A program made the position numbers and the translations under genes. The notes under the pieces were generated by a model, which saw nothing but the letters and a program-made list of their open reading frames with translations, searched no databases and was not told where the DNA came from. From Rhizophagus sp. LPA8_4_AMF (lineage: Eukaryota > Glomeromycota > Glomeromycetes > Glomerales > Glomeraceae): a DNA stretch of 39,122 bases. The stretch lies in NCBI GenBank assembly GCA_021464525.1, contig JADRCO010000288.1, positions 1-39,122 on the forward strand. Direction: 5' to 3'. This document shows positions 1 to 11,178 of the stretch, piece after piece. Each line of letters begins with the position of its first letter. Positions within the stretch are counted from its first letter, which is position 1.

Positions 1-129
1 AAATAAAAAAAAAAAATTTTTTTTTTTTTTATTTAATTATTTTTTGTTTCATTTTACAATCATTAAATTATGAAATGATTATTAATACACTATGTATTGT
101 ATTTATTTCTTTTTATTATTTTTGTTTTA

Positions 130-180
130 GTGCCAAAGCGTCCACGAAATGTGCCATCAGGATTTGAAGATCCCGAGTAA
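130..180 (+). CDS. Terminal exon of an unrecognised gene (partial)
   Basis: A pyrimidine-rich stretch ending in TTTTAG is followed by 51 bases that read, in one frame only, as a short peptide ending at a TAA (the last residues read PKRPRNVPSGFEDPE). The other two frames give no plausible end: one stops early and one runs into the poly-T tract. The GC-richer composition stands out sharply from the surrounding A/T-only DNA, which is why I take it as the last coding exon of a gene whose body lies left of the window. The product is not recognised and the first codon is split across the intron. Confidence 0.45.
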   Translation: MPKRPRNVPSGFEDPE

Positions 181-280
181 TTTTTTTTTTTTAAAGAAAA
201 AAAAAAAAAAAAAAAATAAAAAAAATTTTTTTTTTTTTTTTTTTTCTTATTTTATAATAAAATACTATTTTAAGGAATTC

Positions 281-300
<20 letters not shown>
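281..300. repeat. TTTTC pentanucleotide microsatellite
   Basis: Four perfect copies of TTTTC are followed by a long T run. Confidence 0.85.
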
Positions 301-312
<12 letters not shown>

Positions 313-762
313 CTTTATATTTAATTGAAATCTTAAGATTATAGTTAAAATATTACCTCAACGTACTGTACTCTCTTCACATGGAAAAAAATCTAGTTAT
401 CTAATAATTTCTTTCGTTTTGTTCTTACCTAGTAATTGGTAATCTTATAATCCATTTTATTTACAAGAAACAGATGGCTTGATCCCAATAAATATCTTCA
501 ATTATATAATTTATTATTACTAATGGAATTTATTTATTAGTTGATAGGGAACCCCTGATAAAATTCAATCAATTTGTTGATATTATCAATAAATTCTAGA
601 AATCGGAATAATTCGAGTATCATCAGGAGTTAATTGACATATTGTACATAATTTTTTTAATTGATATAGGATTAATTTGAAAAGAGATTATTAATAAATA
701 ATTTATTCATCTACAACGTACTATAAAAAAAAATTTTTTAACTTCAAAATATACTATTTAAA

Positions 763-787
763 ATATATATATATATATATATATATA
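763..787. repeat. AT dinucleotide microsatellite
   Basis: About twelve uninterrupted AT units in intergenic DNA. Confidence 0.9.
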
Positions 788-1891
788 ACATCATAATTTT
801 CGTATAGTAGTTCTAAAAACATCTTTTGTTTCAAAGATGTTTATCCCGTAAAATCGGGTAAATCATGAATAGATCCAATGATTTTTAAAATAAAGTTAAA
901 ATATCTTTGAAATAAGATCTTGAATGAAGTTTTTGTCATTTCTAGAAGAAAAAGTTTATCAAAAATTTTTCATTAATTGAATCAGTAAATCCATATTAAT
1001 TTATATTATATAAAATTTTCTCATCATCAATTAAAATGAATCATAAATGGTAATTTAATAATATTATTATATTATCTATCATTTTATAATGAATATTTTT
1101 TTTAGAATGATATGTTATAATAACAAATCAATTAAATTATAAAAATAATTATTAATAATGATTATAATCAACAAATAATCTCTCAGGAATTTTAATTTAT
1201 TATATACAGTATATTAAAAATCATTTTATAATCATAATCATCGTTTATATGAGATAAATCTGGTTCTTCATTTAATTGAATTGTTGAATCGCTTCTTTTT
1301 TTTCAATTTTTTGTAATATTATTATAATTTTTATAAATTTAATTTTTCAATTATAAACTAATAAAAATTATATTTTTGTCCACCTTTATATTCAATATCT
1401 TATTATTGGTTTACTTATATTATAATCGGTGTGAGTATAATAATTTTCAGTAGTGAGTGTAGTAAAAAGTTTATAAAAACACGCGATACGATAATTAATT
1501 TCACATGGTCAAATATTTGTTTCTTTATTCCCACAAACAAATGATATGTTTAGTTAGTTTAAATTATATTAGGTTATATTATAATGGAATTAGGTTTTTA
1601 AGATTTGAGAATTTGTCACATTTGTACCATTCAGAAAATGAAAATATTTTGTAGCTCATTGTGTATATATACTATACAAATAATCATAACTCACTTTAAT
1701 TGTACAATTTATATACCATTTAATTCTACTAAATTTACTAAATTCGAACTTTGTCGACTTGATTTTATAATAAAAATTTACAATATAAACTATAATGTAA
1801 TATGCACAAAGATCAGGTTTAATATCAATAACAAAGATTTTTACAGACTGATTAAATACATCGTTCTATTATTAGACTACTTCGATATTAT

Positions 1892-4196
1892 TTATGCATA
1901 TTTCATTTCACTTTCATCAAAACCAATAGTAGGAAATTTTTTTGCAAAATTTCTTACTTCATCCTTTAATTCTTTAATAAGTGGTTCACTAGAACCATGA
2001 TCACCCAAATGCTCTTTAAAATCTAGAAGTTTGGTTCCTACAAATACAAAGATTATTAAATATTTTTTTTATATTATCTCAATTATTAAAAGTGATATAT
2101 ATTAGTTGTTTTTACCTGTAACTTTCTTTTTTATATCAATAGTTAATTTGACACCACGATCAATGAATTCTGCAATTTTTTCAAAATCAGATTCATTAAG
2201 ACCACGTGTTGTCATGGCTGGTGTACCAACACGTAATCCTCCTGGTATAAAGGCACTCTTATCACCAGGAACTGTATTCTTATTAGCCGCGATATTTGCC
2301 AATTCAAGGACACGTTCCACACGCGCGCCATCGATATTCTAAAAAAAAAAAAAAGATTGAAATGATTAAAATTCGCGTAAGATATTAACATTTCATTGAA
2401 CTTGTTCACACTCAAACTCACTTTTGATTTTAAATCCACTAACAACAGATGTGTATCTGTACCACCTGAAACTAAATTATATCCCATTTTCTTGAATGTT
2501 TCAGCGAATGAAAGACTATTTTTTAAAACTTGCTGTTGGTATTCTTTGAAAATTGGAGATTTAGCTTGCTTGAGTGCCACGGCGAGTGCAGTGATAGTGT
2601 GATTATGTGGCCCACCCTGATGTCCGGGAAATACAGATTGGTTGATAGGATTTTCAAGATCATACAATATTTCTTTTTTGATCATTATAGATAGGGAGTA
2701 TTTACTTTACAAGTTAAAACAAACAAAAAAAATTAACGATGCCTGATAGTCTAAAAAAAGTTAATCGAATAATTATTCACATAATCACCTTTTCCTTTCT
2801 TATCAACCTTACGTACACCTTTCCTGTAAAATATTAATGCTCCACGTGGACCTCTAAGAGATTTATGAGTTGTAGTTGTGACAATATCGGCGAATTCAAA
2901 TGGTGAAGGAAGAACTCCAGCAGAAATTAAACCTAAAGAACAAAAATGAAAATTAGATATTTGCTGTACCAAATCATAAAATTTTAATTACAAAGCATAC
3001 CGCTAATATGAGCTATATCTGCAATTAAATATGCATTCACTTTTTCTGTAATTCGCTTCATTCGTGCATAATCATAATTTCTTGGGTATGCGCTAGCACC
3101 GGCAATAATAACCTTTGGTCGATATAATAACGCCGAAGCTTCGAGAGCATCATAATCTATTATCCCCGTTTTTTCATTTAACCGATATGGTAAAGTCTCA
3201 AAGTAGGATGAAACTGCTGAAATTTTCTTAGTGTCCGTTTGATATCCATGTGATAAGCTAATTAAATAAAATTTTTAAGTAAAAAAAATTTTTATAAATG
3301 TTTGAAATTACTACAATGATTAATTGAAAAATATTTACTGTCCACCATGTGGTAAATCCAATCCCATCAACCGTTCATGAGGCTTTAATATGGCATTGTA
3401 CACATATAAATTGGCCGGTGATCCTACATAATATAAAAAAGAAATATTGAGATATCATATTTGAAATAATTTATGAATTATTAAAACTACCTGATAGAGG
3501 CTGAACATTTACACCCCATTCAGAATCTTTCAAATTAAAAGCTTCTAAAGCTCGCTTCTGACATAGAATTTCTGCCTGATCAATGAATTCATTTCCACCA
3601 TAATATCTAAAAAAAAAGCCAATTATAAAAAAATGATTACAAGTATAAACCATAATTTTTTTAGAATCAAATTTCATACCTCGCACCCGGATATCCTTCC
3701 GAATACTTATTTTGCATAATAGAGCCCAAAGCTTCTATAACCGCGCGTGACGTGAAATTCTTGATAATTAATTATAAATATTAACATGAATAGTAAGTAA
3801 TAAGAGTGTATACAATTAGGTAAATTAAATTCACCTCTGATGGAATAAGTACTATACTCTCGCGTTGTCGCTTTTTTTCTTTTTCTATAATGTCGAAAAC
3901 TTCTGGGTCAATTTCCGACAAATGTTTATTCAAATACTAATAATAATAAAGCAAAGAGATAAGCTTTTTGATTGTAAAAAAAAAAAAAAATAATAAATTT
4001 TATAATTTCAATACCTCCTTTTGAGCTGCGCTAGAAGCATAGCCTCTCTTAAAGTTCACAAAGAAAAAGCCTTAAAAATTAATTAAAAAAAGGGGTCATA
4101 AAATGATAAAATACATACAGATAAAAGACTTGATAAACCATGGTTAGTTTTTAAAGATTGTTGAAGCGTAGGCCTATGTAACAGTCTTTTTAACAT
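1892..4196 (-). CDS. SHM1: Serine hydroxymethyltransferase, mitochondrial type
   Basis: This PLP enzyme interconverts serine plus tetrahydrofolate with glycine plus methylene-tetrahydrofolate. About eleven exons join in frame from ATG at 4196 to TAA at 1892, giving roughly 490 residues, the usual length for the family. The first exon encodes a basic, hydroxylated, Leu-rich leader ([15 protein letters not shown]...) of the sort that targets mitochondria. The core follows as [32 protein letters not shown], the PLP-lysine segment [13 protein letters not shown], and [11 protein letters not shown]. The C-terminal exons carry [14 protein letters not shown] and end in ESEMKYA. One intron, between KGK and EILYD, uses the weak donor GTGATT. 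An ACGCGT box lies about 97 bp upstream of the start. All catalytic landmarks are present, so the gene looks intact. Family assignment is firm; the mitochondrial location is inferred from the leader. Confidence 0.95.
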
Positions 4197-4292
4197 TGCG
4201 AAAATATGAATCTTTTCTTTGTTGGAATGCAAAAATTTTCAATCACGGGCATTGATATAAATATTTCAGATCTATTGCGTAACACAGATTTG

Positions 4293-4298
4293 ACGCGT
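4293..4298. promoter_or_regulatory. ACGCGT (MCB-like) box upstream of SHMT
   Basis: A perfect ACGCGT hexamer lies about 97 bp upstream of the SHMT ATG. In yeasts ACGCGT is the MluI cell-cycle box bound by MBF. Function here is inferred from position only. Confidence 0.35.
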
Positions 4299-4506
4299 TT
4301 CGCATAGATTATCATAAAAGCAAGAAGTAAAGAATGAATTAATTGTAAAGTGTTATCTAATCATTAAGAAATAGGGGGAAAATAAGAATTCTGCGTTAAT
4401 TCAGTTAGACAATGAATATAATTTCATTTTCAAAAAAAAAGATTCTTAAATTAACGACGTTTATTCCACAAATCATTTTTTGATCAGAATCAATGATGGC
4501 TATCGG

Positions 4507-4556
4507 ATCAATTGGACTTATAAAGAGCATATCAATTGGACTATTGGGCTTATAAG
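4507..4556. repeat. Imperfect tandem duplication around ATCAATTGGACT
   Basis: The 12-mer ATCAATTGGACT occurs twice about 24 bases apart, and each copy is followed by a CTTATAA or TTATAA run. This looks like a small local duplication. Confidence 0.6.
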
Positions 4557-4634
4557 CATAGCCAATACAATAATATTTTAGAATTTCATTATTATTTATT
4601 ATAAATATATATATTAACAGTTAATTTATTTCTA

Positions 4635-5827
4635 TTATAATTCATCTTTTACCCATTTAATCTTTTGGCTTTCATAACTTGAGTAACAACGAAATTCATT
4701 TGCCAATCCACTTCTATGTCTTGGAAAGAAAGTTGTCATCTTTGCTTTGACTAGTCTATAAATAAGGTCACGCATTACAACACCTAAAAAAGTATCATTA
4801 ATTTTTTTTTTTGAGAGTACATAATAATAAATGATAGATAAATTGATAATTTACCTGTACAAATTAGAATTTTACAATTCTCTTTCTTTCCAAGCCATCT
4901 AACTGTTATCATAGTTTTAGTACAACAATCTTCACTTAAAAATGGGGGATCAACTAATATGAAATCAAAAGAATTTTTTAATTCCAAAGAATTTCGAAAT
5001 TTAGTTGGATCGTTATAATCATATTCATAAAAATCATTTCCGTATATATTAAATCTTGTATCAAATTCAAAGAGACAAATTGTTTGTTTTGGAAGTGGGT
5101 TTACTGACTATTTTAATAAATTTCAAATAATATAGTTAATATAATGAAAAGTATGATTTGTTTCCTTTATAAATTTATTTAAAAATAATGGGAAAAATAC
5201 TTTTAATTTTACAAATGCTGTTGGTGTACTAATACATGCTATCCGACCATCTGGACTTGTATTAGCTAAAGCTTCTTGAGCTAATGTATTCGATGTTTCT
5301 TCATCATACTGATTAAACAGAAATAATATTTGGTTATTTTAAGAATGATAATAAAATCAACAAAAATTGACATATTAAAATAAAGGAAACTTAACCCAAA
5401 ATTGACTCAACTTATTAACCGAGTTAAGAATAAAAAAAAAATTATTAATTTAAATCTTCTCATTTATATAATAACCATATCAATAAAATAACATAATCAT
5501 ACCTGCCAATCTTCTTTAAACAATTCCATATTAACTTCATTTTCCTCATTTTGCTCCTCATTCCCTTTATTTTGTGAATTTGTTCCTAAATAATTTTGTA
5601 TAGAAGATAAAGATTTTTGCCTTAATTGTTCAAATTTTATTTGATGTTGTTCTTGTTCTGAAAGAAATTCATTTAATGCCGATAATGCATGTTCAGATAA
5701 ACTAAATAAACATATTATATATATTATTTAATTTTAAAATTTTAAGTAATAATACTTATAGATATAGAAATATAAATAAATACTTTGGAATATCATCATC
5801 CAAGTTTTCGGATTTTTCATCTGTCAT
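4635..5827 (-). CDS. EFM5: EEF1A lysine N-methyltransferase (Efm5/EEF1AKMT1, N6AMT2 family)
   Basis: This is a seven-beta-strand SAM-dependent methyltransferase of the family that methylates a lysine on translation elongation factor 1A. Five exons join from ATG at 5827 (MTDEKSENLDDDIP) to TAA at 4635 (IKWVKDEL), giving about 250 residues. In order: an acidic and Gln-rich N-terminal helix region with LSEHALSALNEFL; the family signature FKEDWQYDEETSNTLAQE, which precedes the core; the segment around CLFEFDTRF; and the catalytic-type motif FDFILVDPPFLSEDC. DPPF is an [ND]PPF motif once taken as DNA-methylase-like. The C-terminus carries FFPRHRSGLANEFRCY, typical of this family. The family was formerly called N6AMT2; lysine methylation of EEF1A is knowledge of yeast and human members, not shown here. 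The gene looks intact. Confidence 0.92.
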
Positions 5828-5930
5828 GGTAAAGATTAATTAATAATAAGAAAGTTTCATGGATTGATGGTAAATATAATAAAACAAATTTTATGGAAAA
5901 ATTAAGTATCACACTTCGCAGATCAATGAG

Positions 5931-5938
5931 TTACGTCA
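5931..5938. promoter_or_regulatory. TTACGTCA (CRE/ATF-type) site upstream of EFM5
   Basis: A TTACGTCA octamer lies about 104 bp upstream of the methyltransferase ATG. It matches the CRE/ATF bZIP consensus. Function is inferred only. Confidence 0.3.
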
Positions 5939-6096
5939 TTACCAAAATTAAACACGTAAATAACAAATTAGGTTTTTTTTATTTAAATAGTTTTTCATCC
6001 AAAAAATTATTATAGAATAAATATCTAAAAAATTTTCTTCACATTAAAATAAAAGTACAATAATAGAATTTTAAGTAAATAAATTAATATTTCATA

Positions 6097-7872
6097 TCAT
6101 CTTCCAAGTTTTATATTATCAATATCTTGTTGAATTCTTCTATATTCTGATTGACTATTCTCCAAAGTATTTTCTAAAGTTCTTACATGGTTTTTCAAAG
6201 ATTGAATGTTATCTTGTAATTCACGTATTAAAAGACGTTCTTTTCGAATACATTCTTCTAAATTTCTATTTAACTGTTCTTTTTCATTTAATTCTGCTAG
6301 TTGCTTTTGTTTAAATTCATAAAGTTGTCTATATTCTGATGTTTTTCCTCCGCTAGATGAGATTTGTAAAGCACTTGTATATGAAGATAATGCAGCGTCT
6401 TCTGCTTTCTTTATCCTTTCATTTAATTCGGCTAATTCTTTTTCTAATTTTTCTTCTTCCCATTTTCCTAATGTGAAGTTAAATTTTATTAAATTTTAAT
6501 ATTTTTAATATAAATAGATTTACATTTTTCACCTACCACCTGAATTAGAAGATTGTCCATAGGTTGAACTATTAACACTATCATTTGTCTTTGACTTCCA
6601 TGAAGGATCAAGAGCCTCATTATAGTTGTAATTCAATTTTCCTCTTACTAACGATGTTTTTAAAGCACTAGGTAAACTATCAGGTATACGTTTTCCTTTA
6701 CTTCGCTGATTTAATATATGGAGGAAGACAAGACACTGGTCTTTTCCGAGTTGTTGTTCAAAGTTAACATCGACAAGACTCCTAAATATTCATAATAAAT
6801 TATTTTTAACGATTGTTGCAATTTAAGAAAATCTAATATAACAAATAAATTCAAAACCATGCTGCTATACACTCTTCTCTCGGTATTCCAAGTCGTTGAT
6901 AAAGCTCATCAAAGTTTGCAACTAAAGTAAAATACAAGTAATAGTTAAAAAAAATTTTTATGAAAATCAAGGAAAAGTGAGAGGAAAAAAAATCATAACT
7001 TACATCGGACATAACCATGAGCTCCAACATGTTTAGTGTATTCATTTTCATAATTAAATTTATCTGCTGGAGGCATATACCAATCAAAATCATCGGATAA
7101 AGGTGCTGTTGGGAAGCTACCATAACTACTCGACTAATATTAAGAATACTAAAAATTTTCTAGCCGAACTTTATATATAAGGTTTGTAATAATATTAATT
7201 TACAATTAATATACCTGATGATGCAGTGAAGGAGGTGGAAGTGGAGGTTGTATCTGTGATTGTGAATATGAAGGCATCATGTTAGGAAGTGGACTGCTTG
7301 ACTGAGGGATTGGACTAATGGATAATGGAGCTGGGCTGATCGATTGTGGAATAGGACTAATTGTACGAGGGTATACTCCGGAGTTAATTCCTAATGTTGA
7401 ACCTCCATGGAATCCACCACCACTTCCTCCAAAGAGATATGCCTTACTGGGGGGAATTAAATGAGGAGGTAATGTTGGTGGGACATCCGAATATACCCGA
7501 GCCAATAAATCATTAACCAATCTAGACGTGACTGAAAATTCATCAAAGTCAAGTTGACCATCCTTATCAATATCACAAAGATCCCTTTGTTTTATTAGGA
7601 AAAAATATTAGTTGATACAAATATATATATAATTTTTTTAAAAAATAAATAAACCCTACCATATCCTTTCAAGCCATTGCATAGGTAAAGTCGAGTTCAT
7701 GAGCCAATTTTTAGCTTGGTTACCTGGATTGATAATATAATTAAAGCTTTATTTTATCAAATAAATTATAAGGCTGTATATTTAACTTACCAGAAATAAA
7801 ACCATTTGTGGGCCCTAGGGCAGAAAAAACCTTAAAATACTGTTGTTTCTCAACGTCACTGATACCACTCAT
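6097..7872 (-). CDS. END3: End3-like EH-domain endocytosis/actin regulatory protein
   Basis: End3 is an EH-domain adaptor that works with Pan1 and Sla1 in actin-driven endocytosis at the plasma membrane. Exons join from ATG at 7872 ([16 protein letters not shown]) to TGA at 6097 ([12 protein letters not shown]), about 400 residues. The N-terminal EH domain reads through [10 protein letters not shown] and [21 protein letters not shown]; the [13 protein letters not shown] stretch is a canonical EF-hand calcium loop. A proline/serine linker with repeated SPIPQS-type units follows. Then comes the second End3 block, with [12 protein letters not shown] and [16 protein letters not shown] long coiled coil rich in Glu, Leu and Asn forms the C-terminus, as in yeast End3. 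The Pro/Ser linker is longer than in compact family members and may be intrinsically disordered. The identification rests on domain order and the conserved second block. Confidence 0.88.
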
Positions 7873-8290
7873 CTTTTTTAATATATAAACTTTAAAAGGC
7901 TATTATTGTTAATTAGATGAAAAGGAGTAAAGTGTTCAAAGAAAACTATCGAAATTTTTTAAATCTGATACTCTGGATACAAACACCATTGTTACATTTT
8001 CAAATAGGATTTTCAAATTCGAACTTTTCACTTACATCGGAATGAATGCAGGTATTTATGAAAAAATTTATTTTTAAACTGCTACATTATCAATTTAAAA
8101 CAGGACCAAGAACAACATATTTTTTTTTGTTTTTTTTTTGTTTAAATTTATGATTTTAAAATCCTTTTTGTAAGCTATTCGAATGTTATTTATATAAAAA
8201 AAATAAAATAAATAATATAAAATGAAATAAAATAAATAAATCAATATAAGTAGTTTTGACATAATATTCATAATATTTCTTTTTATATAT
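7873..8290. other. Intergenic: END3 promoter and 3' flank of the membrane-protein gene
   Basis: I see no gene. The region holds T-rich and A-rich tracts, including TTTTTTTTTTTG runs near 8120-8150, and short AAATAAAA-type repeats around 8200-8245 next to the 3' end of the right-hand gene. These may include its polyadenylation signal. Confidence 0.6.
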
Positions 8291-9377
8291 CTACAGATCT
8301 ACAGCAATTCCTCTTGGAGGTTTATCTGGTTCAGCAGTGGTATTATCAAGAGCTTTTACTTTATTATACATATCTTTCCTTTTAAGTTCTCCATTGTAAT
8401 TAGAGATTACTGATGCGAAATAGAACTGTGTAAAAAAACGCGTAAATTTTGTTGCTTTTGTTTTACTTAAAAATATATACAAAAAAAAAAAATATTTATA
8501 TAAATTACCATAAGTAAGAAACCGGCAACTGTATACACAACAGCAAATCCAATATAAAACTTTACAGCTTGCAGACATAATTCTCGTTGTTCAGGTTGAA
8601 CATTCATTGTACCATTGTCTTGTCGTTTATCGAATGGTCTTGACCAATTTTCAATGGGACTCCAGTACTTTCCTTCATGTGCTTGTTCACTAAATTTTTT
8701 GAGACACATATCCACAAGTTTATCTTTGTTTTTGGCAGTAATAATTGAAACTGCTGTTCCAAATATCAAATAAATCAATGCGCTAACACTAATAACTACT
8801 GAGAATAATTTAACCAATTTTCGATTTTGCTACATAAAACAGAAAAAAAGGAACGTAAAATGAATCATCTTTTTTTTTACTTAAAATTGTAGAAAGGAAT
8901 ATCATTTACCATAATACCACCAACGAGTCCTCCCACAGCCATTACTCCTCTAACGATATTCCAAATACCGTGAACATATCCAAGTCCTTTTGAAAAAATC
9001 GTAGCCGCTAAATGCAGAATAATTTAAGTGAATTGTCCACATCACGTGATCAAGATAAAGTAAGCGGTACTTACAATCAATGAAATGAAAAGCGATCCAT
9101 ACTCCTACCATACTTTGAACCTAAATTGAATTTTCGTGAATACGAGATTGAAAGGAAATATATATATATATATATATATTTTTAAAGATAAAAAAAAAAC
9201 AATTTGTATATTTAATTGAAAAACTTACTAGGACAACAAGAGAAATAAGAATTGTTCCAATACGATTGTTAATACTAAAAATTAAAAATTTTCTTCTTTA
9301 GTAGAAAAAAGTTTACGAACTAAATTCATTCATAAATCAATACTGAAAAATTACCAGCAACAACATCTTTGGACCAT
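8291..9377 (-). CDS. Four-helix membrane protein of unknown function
   Basis: Six exons join from ATG at 9377 to TAG at 8291, giving about 222 residues. The protein starts MVQRCCCCINNRIGT, so a run of four cysteines sits directly before the first hydrophobic helix. Four hydrophobic segments follow: around residues 12-37, 50-70, 78-97 and 162-180. Between helices 3 and 4 lies a polar loop of about 65 residues with KYWSPIENWSRPFD and three cysteines overall. The tail is hydrophilic and ends in EPDKPPRGIAVDL. The layout, with four spans and a large loop between the last two, resembles MARVEL- or tetraspan-like proteins, but I recognise no family signature. The Cys cluster could be palmitoylated. 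Intron 3 or its neighbour holds an AT microsatellite (9157-9179). An ACGCGT box lies about 157 bp upstream of the start. Confidence 0.75.
9042..9049. promoter_or_regulatory. TCACGTGA palindrome (E-box/Cbf1-type) in an intron
   Basis: A perfect 8-bp palindrome containing the CACGTG bHLH core lies within an intron of the four-helix membrane protein gene. The same octamer recurs at 25539, 26121 and 28790. Function is unknown. Confidence 0.3.
9157..9179. repeat. AT dinucleotide microsatellite in an intron
   Basis: About eleven AT units lie inside an intron of the four-helix membrane protein gene. Confidence 0.9.
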
Positions 9378-10119
9378 ATTTAATAATGTTTTTTACAATT
9401 TTTTTTTTTTTGTTTTAAAGAAAAGCACTTCTCTAAATAAAATCAAATTAGATAAAGTTACTTTTAATGAAACGAAGAATTCCAAAATTGAAAAAATGAT
9501 AAGAAAATTAATGTAGTAACCGTATGTTAACTGACGCGTGGCTGAGCATTTGCTTAGCCAACTTTTTAGTTTATCAGTTTAATAGTAATTAATCAAGTTT
9601 TTCCTTGCAAGACATTCATCGATTGATTAAAGAAACAAATTCGAAGCTAAGCCTCAAATAAAGTGAGACTAAAATCTCAAATTCTAGATATGAATTTTTT
9701 ACGATGAATCAAATAATTATATCGTAAAGACTTTTTGAAGATAAATCGTTCAAAGAGTGATAAAAAGGTATACATGAAAGTAAATTCAAAAAAGTGATAT
9801 ATAAATTAGTACCAAATATGATTGCACAGCCATTGCTTCGCCTTAAACACAGCCTTTAAGATCAATTCATCATTTATTTATGATTGATTCATTTGTTTAA
9901 TGCGTAAATTTTGACTATTTTAAATATCATTTTTTAAGGGCTGATGTAAATAAATTAATTTAATTAAGATTAAATACTGTATTTACAACTTGTTTTTCAT
10001 GGCTTTTGTTATTTATTATAATAATAATGAAATACAAGAAAACTTACAAGAAAATTCACAGAAAAAAAAAGCTAAAAAATATATATATAACCAATCAAAA
10101 ATATATGTGTGCTGTACAT
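9378..10119. other. Intergenic, no gene seen
   Basis: This stretch combines the promoter of the four-helix membrane protein gene (left) with the 3' flank of the Q-rich gene (right). It holds an ACGCGT box at 9534-9539. The short plus-strand frame at 9990-10178 overlaps the antisense of the next gene and is not convincing. Confidence 0.6.
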
Positions 10120-10983
10120 TCATTGCTCTTTACTTTCTCGATATTGAAACCACTTTGAAGGCAAATTATTCGCCGTAACATCTTGGGTAATTTCTGTAGG
10201 CAAATTATTAATAAACTCATGCTGCTGTTGTTGTTGTAATTGTGGAGTACTATATAAATTTTGCTGTTGTTGCATCGCAGCAAGGTTTTGCTGTTCTTGT
10301 AGCCAAAGTTGGTACTGAGAATATGGAGAGGATTGGTAATTTTCCCATTCATTTTGAACGACTGACTGAATTAACTTTAAAAAAGAAAGAAAGTCCAAAA
10401 TCAGTTTCATAATTTTCAGCGATCAACTGCGCCACGGTGAGTGGATAAGATAAATATTACATATTGAGAGGTGATCACCATTGGAGTGATCTGCACACAA
10501 AAAAAGAAAACAACAAAGAACCAACGTTTTATAAAACTTAAAAAGAACAGAAAAACGTATGTCAATTAATGAATGACTTCGTACCTTTTGTTGTTCCTGC
10601 CATTCTTCATCATCACTAATATCCATAACATTTTCTATTTCACTTCGTTTTTTTTGAAAGGCCTTGAATCTTTCTTCTTTAAACAATTTTTCCATTACAT
10701 TTTGTTTGAACTCCTAAGAAAAGTAACTTGAAATGATCAATAGAAACATTATGAAACATTATGTGGAAATATAAGAATTGACCTGCATCCACATATCAGC
10801 ATTGAATTTCATAATTGGTTGGTGGTGAGCACGTCTTGGAGGGGGAGAATGATGACGTCTGCTGTAAAGTGAAATATTTTTACCGTTATCAACATTATCG
10901 GATAAACTCTTAGAACGACGGCGATAAGAATTTGTTTTTGGAGAATGGAAATATTCCGAATTTAAAGGTACTTTATTTTCCAT
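10120..10983 (-). CDS. Unrecognised Q-rich protein with basic N-terminus and DISDDEEW motif
   Basis: Four exons join from ATG at 10983 (MENKVPLNSEYFHSPK) to TGA at 10120 (FQYRESKEQ), about 190 residues. The N-terminus is very basic and serine-rich (SYRRRSKSLSDN, SRRHHSPPPRRAHHQP), resembling a nuclear-localisation or RS-like region. It is followed by a predicted charged helix (FKQNVMEKLFKEERFKAFQKKRSEIENV), then an acidic MDISDDEEWQEQQK motif. The C-terminal half is rich in Gln and aromatic residues (YQLWLQEQQ, MQQQQ, LQQQQQHEF). The last intron could also be split by a small internal exon; I chose the simpler junction joining TSQY to LIQSVVQNEW, which keeps the frame. I do not recognise the family. 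A nuclear role is a guess from composition. Confidence 0.65.
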
Positions 10984-11178
10984 TTTTAGTTTTTCAAGAA
11001 GGAAGAAGAATATAGAACATAGAATATAGAAGCAAGACAACTTTTATACATCAGAAAATCAGATGATTCTATACATCATATGATCTATGTCGTCAAATGT
11101 TTTCATATTGTGCAACATACATTTTTTATTTTGAAATTAAAAAAAACCAAACAACGCGATATTTTATTTGATATCATT

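Larger units (their letters stand above)
181..1891. other. Gene-free, extremely AT-rich intergenic DNA
   Basis: I see no gene here. The stretch lies downstream of both flanking genes, which converge on it. It holds long A and T runs, a TTTTC pentamer array (281-300), an AT dinucleotide array (763-787), and many short AT-only palindromes. The longest open frame (1605-2000, plus) is low in complexity and overlaps the antisense of the last SHMT exon, so it is not treated as a gene. Confidence 0.7.
4197..4634. other. Intergenic: SHMT promoter and EEF1A methyltransferase 3' end
   Basis: No gene is seen here. The right half is the 3' flank of the methyltransferase gene and the left half is the SHMT promoter. 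An imperfect direct repeat based on ATCAATTGGACT, followed by TTATAA-containing tails, occupies about 4507-4556. Confidence 0.6.

Noticed and set aside
1605..2000. 131-residue plus-strand open frame
   Set aside because: Low-complexity Ile/Asn/Phe-rich translation of AT-rich DNA that runs antisense into the last SHMT exon.
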